Origin: Candidatus Bathyarchaeota archaeon
GTDB taxonomy: Archaea; Thermoproteota; Bathyarchaeia; Bathyarchaeales; B26-1
Direction of reading: 5' to 3'
Assembly: GCA_018396795.1 (NCBI GenBank)
Contig: JAGTRH010000060.1
Location: 1-6,432, forward strand
DNA length: 6,432 nt
Below the pieces are notes generated by a model. That model worked only from the letters and a program-made list of their open reading frames with translations, ran no database searches and was not told the DNA's origin. Each line of letters opens with the position of its first letter. The stretch's first letter is position 1. Both the position numbers and the translations under genes were made by a program. Below, piece after piece: positions 5,165 through 6,432 of this stretch.

Positions 5165-6244
5165 CTAAATTTCCCTTTGGATAAGATACTCCGTTAACAT
5201 CTTAATCTTTTCTTTTGCATCAGACTCTGGAAACAGCCTGTCAACTGTCCTCCAGCTTTCTCTAATAATTTTTGAGGCTACTTCTTTTGCATGCTCAATT
5301 GCATTATATTTTTTTAATATTTCAACAGCCCTCCTCTTTAGTTTTTCATCTCTCGTATGCATGCCAAGTATTCTTAATAGCTCCTCTCTATCTCTTTGAT
5401 CAGCTTTTTGGAGTGCATAGATTACCATCAAGGTTAGCTTTCCCTCAGTTATGTCCATTCCCAGCCCACCTTTTCCCTTAGCAAACTCAACACCAACAAT
5501 GTCCAATATGTCATCCTGAATTTGGAATGCTATGCCTATTGATTCTGCAAAACGCCCTATCTTCTCTGCGGATTCATTATCCATACCAGCTAGAACAGCA
5601 GCCATCTTAGCAGCCATTCTAGCGAGCGTCCCAGTCTTATAGGCACACATCTGTAAATAGTGCTCCTCAGTCAATCTATCGGCTTGAATCAATCCTTTGT
5701 GCCACGCTATATCGATCGCCTGCCCAAAACTTAAATTAATCATTTCATGCACGTATATCTCGTATAGTCTCCTAGCTTTATCAGGTGGAATTCTATCACC
5801 TTTTTCGCTTAGAACAATTAATGGCAGAAAGTACATGGCTTGAGAAATATTCACGGCTATGTCAACACCAAAGATTTTATATGTGGACGGTTTACCTCGC
5901 CTCATATTAGATGAGTCCTCTATATCGTCGGCTATCAAGGTGCCATTATGAATAACCTCGGGTATTATCGCAAAGTCTAATACTTCCATAGGGTTTCCAC
6001 CTAATGCTTCATATATTAAGAGGAATAAGACTGGACGCCAACGTTTACCGCCTCTATCAAGAAAATCCCAGATCGGTTCACTAATAGCTTTATTTAGCGC
6101 CTCAAGATCTAAACGATATTTAGGCGGAATAATCCTGAAAATTAGAGAATCTTGAGAGAGAACTCGAGGTATATATTTTTCGATGTAAACGTCGATTATC
6201 TTGGCCTTCTCTTCAAGAACCTTCTCTATACTTATTTGGCTCAT
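5165..6244 (-). CDS. idsA: Geranylgeranyl diphosphate synthase-like polyprenyl synthetase
   Basis: This is a trans-prenyltransferase that adds IPP units to an allylic diphosphate, making the chain used for archaeal ether lipids. With residues numbered from ATG 6244, GGKRWRP (65-71) is the IPP-binding motif. The first Asp-rich motif DDIED is at 106-110, followed by RRGKPS. KTGTLA (203-208), FQIQDDILD (the second Asp-rich motif, 244-248) and GKGGLGMDITEGKLT complete the family set. At 359 residues it is longer than the usual 320-330. The residues 5 and 4 before the first motif are Gly and Thr. No bulky floor residue is seen there, so the product should be C20 or longer. The start is ATG 6244, with GGAGG 10 nt upstream; GTG 6250 is possible. 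The start overlaps the end of the IPP isomerase gene, and gltX follows 35 nt later. Confidence 0.93.
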   Translation of the reverse strand: MSQISIEKVLEEKAKIIDVYIEKYIPRVLSQDSLIFRIIPPKYRLDLEALNKAISEPIWDFLDRGGKRWRPVLFLLIYEALGGNPMEVLDFAIIPEVIHNGTLIADDIEDSSNMRRGKPSTYKIFGVDIAVNISQAMYFLPLIVLSEKGDRIPPDKARRLYEIYVHEMINLSFGQAIDIAWHKGLIQADRLTEEHYLQMCAYKTGTLARMAAKMAAVLAGMDNESAEKIGRFAESIGIAFQIQDDILDIVGVEFAKGKGGLGMDITEGKLTLMVIYALQKADQRDREELLRILGMHTRDEKLKRRAVEILKKYNAIEHAKEVASKIIRESWRTVDRLFPESDAKEKIKMLTEYLIQREI

Positions 6245-6432
6245 ATACACTTCGCCTCCTAGCGTACGCTTCAGGACTGAAGCCCCTGGTTTTAAGCCAC
6301 TCAGCTGTTCTTCCCACTATTACTAGTGGGACTTCTCTGAGATGTTCTATTGAGATTACGCCTGTTAAAAACATGATGTTCTTCAGCTGATTGATAAATG
6401 TGCATAAAATTTTTTTGGTTTCTTCATAAATC
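6213..6432 (-). CDS. fni: Isopentenyl-diphosphate delta-isomerase type 2, C-terminus (partial)
   Basis: The frame entering at the right edge (first full codon 6431-6429) is open for 72 codons and ends at TGA 6215-6213. The segment INQLKNIMFLTGVISIEHLR, followed by EVPLVIVGRTAEWLKTRGF, is the characteristic C-terminal pattern of type 2 IPP isomerase (helix, M-x-L-T-G, then pVI-G-x-x-x-EWL-x-x-RG). That enzyme is an FMN- and NADPH-dependent cytosolic protein interconverting IPP and DMAPP in the archaeal mevalonate route. The FMN-binding barrel lies outside the window. The last 10-12 codons overlap the prenyl synthase start by 32 nt (from ATG 6244) in another frame. The tail YARRRSVYEPNKYREGS is not conserved as far as I can judge. 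Confidence 0.85.
   Translation of the reverse strand, partial: IYEETKKILCTFINQLKNIMFLTGVISIEHLREVPLVIVGRTAEWLKTRGFSPEAYARRRSVYEPNKYREGS
6255..6260 (-). promoter_or_regulatory. Ribosome binding site of the prenyl synthase gene
   Basis: AGGAGG on the minus strand is the strongest SD in the window. It is 10 nt before ATG 6244 and 4 nt before GTG 6250, and lies wholly inside the end of the isomerase reading frame, as expected for translationally coupled genes. Confidence 0.7.

Noticed and set aside
1..6432. CRISPR arrays, tRNA or rRNA genes, insertion sequences
   Set aside because: No regularly spaced repeats, cloverleaf-like segments, rRNA-like stretches, transposase frames or terminal repeats were seen; the window is almost wholly housekeeping coding sequence.

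Overview
The window is archaeal chromosome with compact, ordinary gene content. Evidence is the archaeal/eukaryotic-type ribosomal proteins L7Ae, S28e and L24e, an archaeal-type glutamyl-tRNA synthetase with a long N-terminal domain, and type 2 isopentenyl-diphosphate isomerase directly followed by a polyprenyl diphosphate synthase, which is archaeal lipid precursor synthesis. TATA-like boxes, Shine-Dalgarno (SD) motifs complementary to an archaeal 16S 3' end, and repeated TTG/GTG starts fit this. The gene styles suggest a TACK-type lineage (for example Bathyarchaeia-like), but that is only an inference; no 16S or other marker is present.

Layout, left to right. Positions 2-88 (+) look like the tail of an unknown gene whose TGA overlaps the ATG of a small cupin (88-423, +). 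Everything after that is on the minus strand, so it is transcribed from right to left. Read in that direction it is: the C-terminus of type 2 IPP isomerase (6432-6213), a GGPP-synthase-like prenyltransferase (6244-5165), glutamyl-tRNA synthetase gltX (5129-3366), a cytidylate-kinase-like protein (3292-2780), a LarA-family nickel-cofactor racemase (2720-1446), and then L7Ae (1341-961), S28e (954-706) and L24e (652-431). The cupin and L24e converge with only 7 bp between their stop codons. No stretch over about 110 bp lacks a gene.

How the genes work together. The isomerase makes DMAPP from IPP, and the prenyltransferase condenses these into the long prenyl chain used for ether lipids. Their genes overlap and are probably translationally coupled, with gltX following 35 bp later. 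L7Ae, S28e and L24e form a ribosomal operon with its own TATA box and a leader of about 45 nt.

The most notable signal is in that leader. The RNA at 1371-1347 can fold into a textbook kink-turn: two helices, tandem sheared G.A pairs and a 3-nt bulge. This is the structure that L7Ae binds, and it contains the SD of the L7Ae gene. That predicts autogenous translational repression. A second hairpin, with the L7Ae stop codon in its loop and the S28e start at its base, would couple the next gene. Other points of interest are a P-loop lysine replaced by cysteine in the kinase-like protein, a small-residue chain-length region in the prenyl synthase, and a LarA homologue with all active-site residues but no maturation genes nearby.
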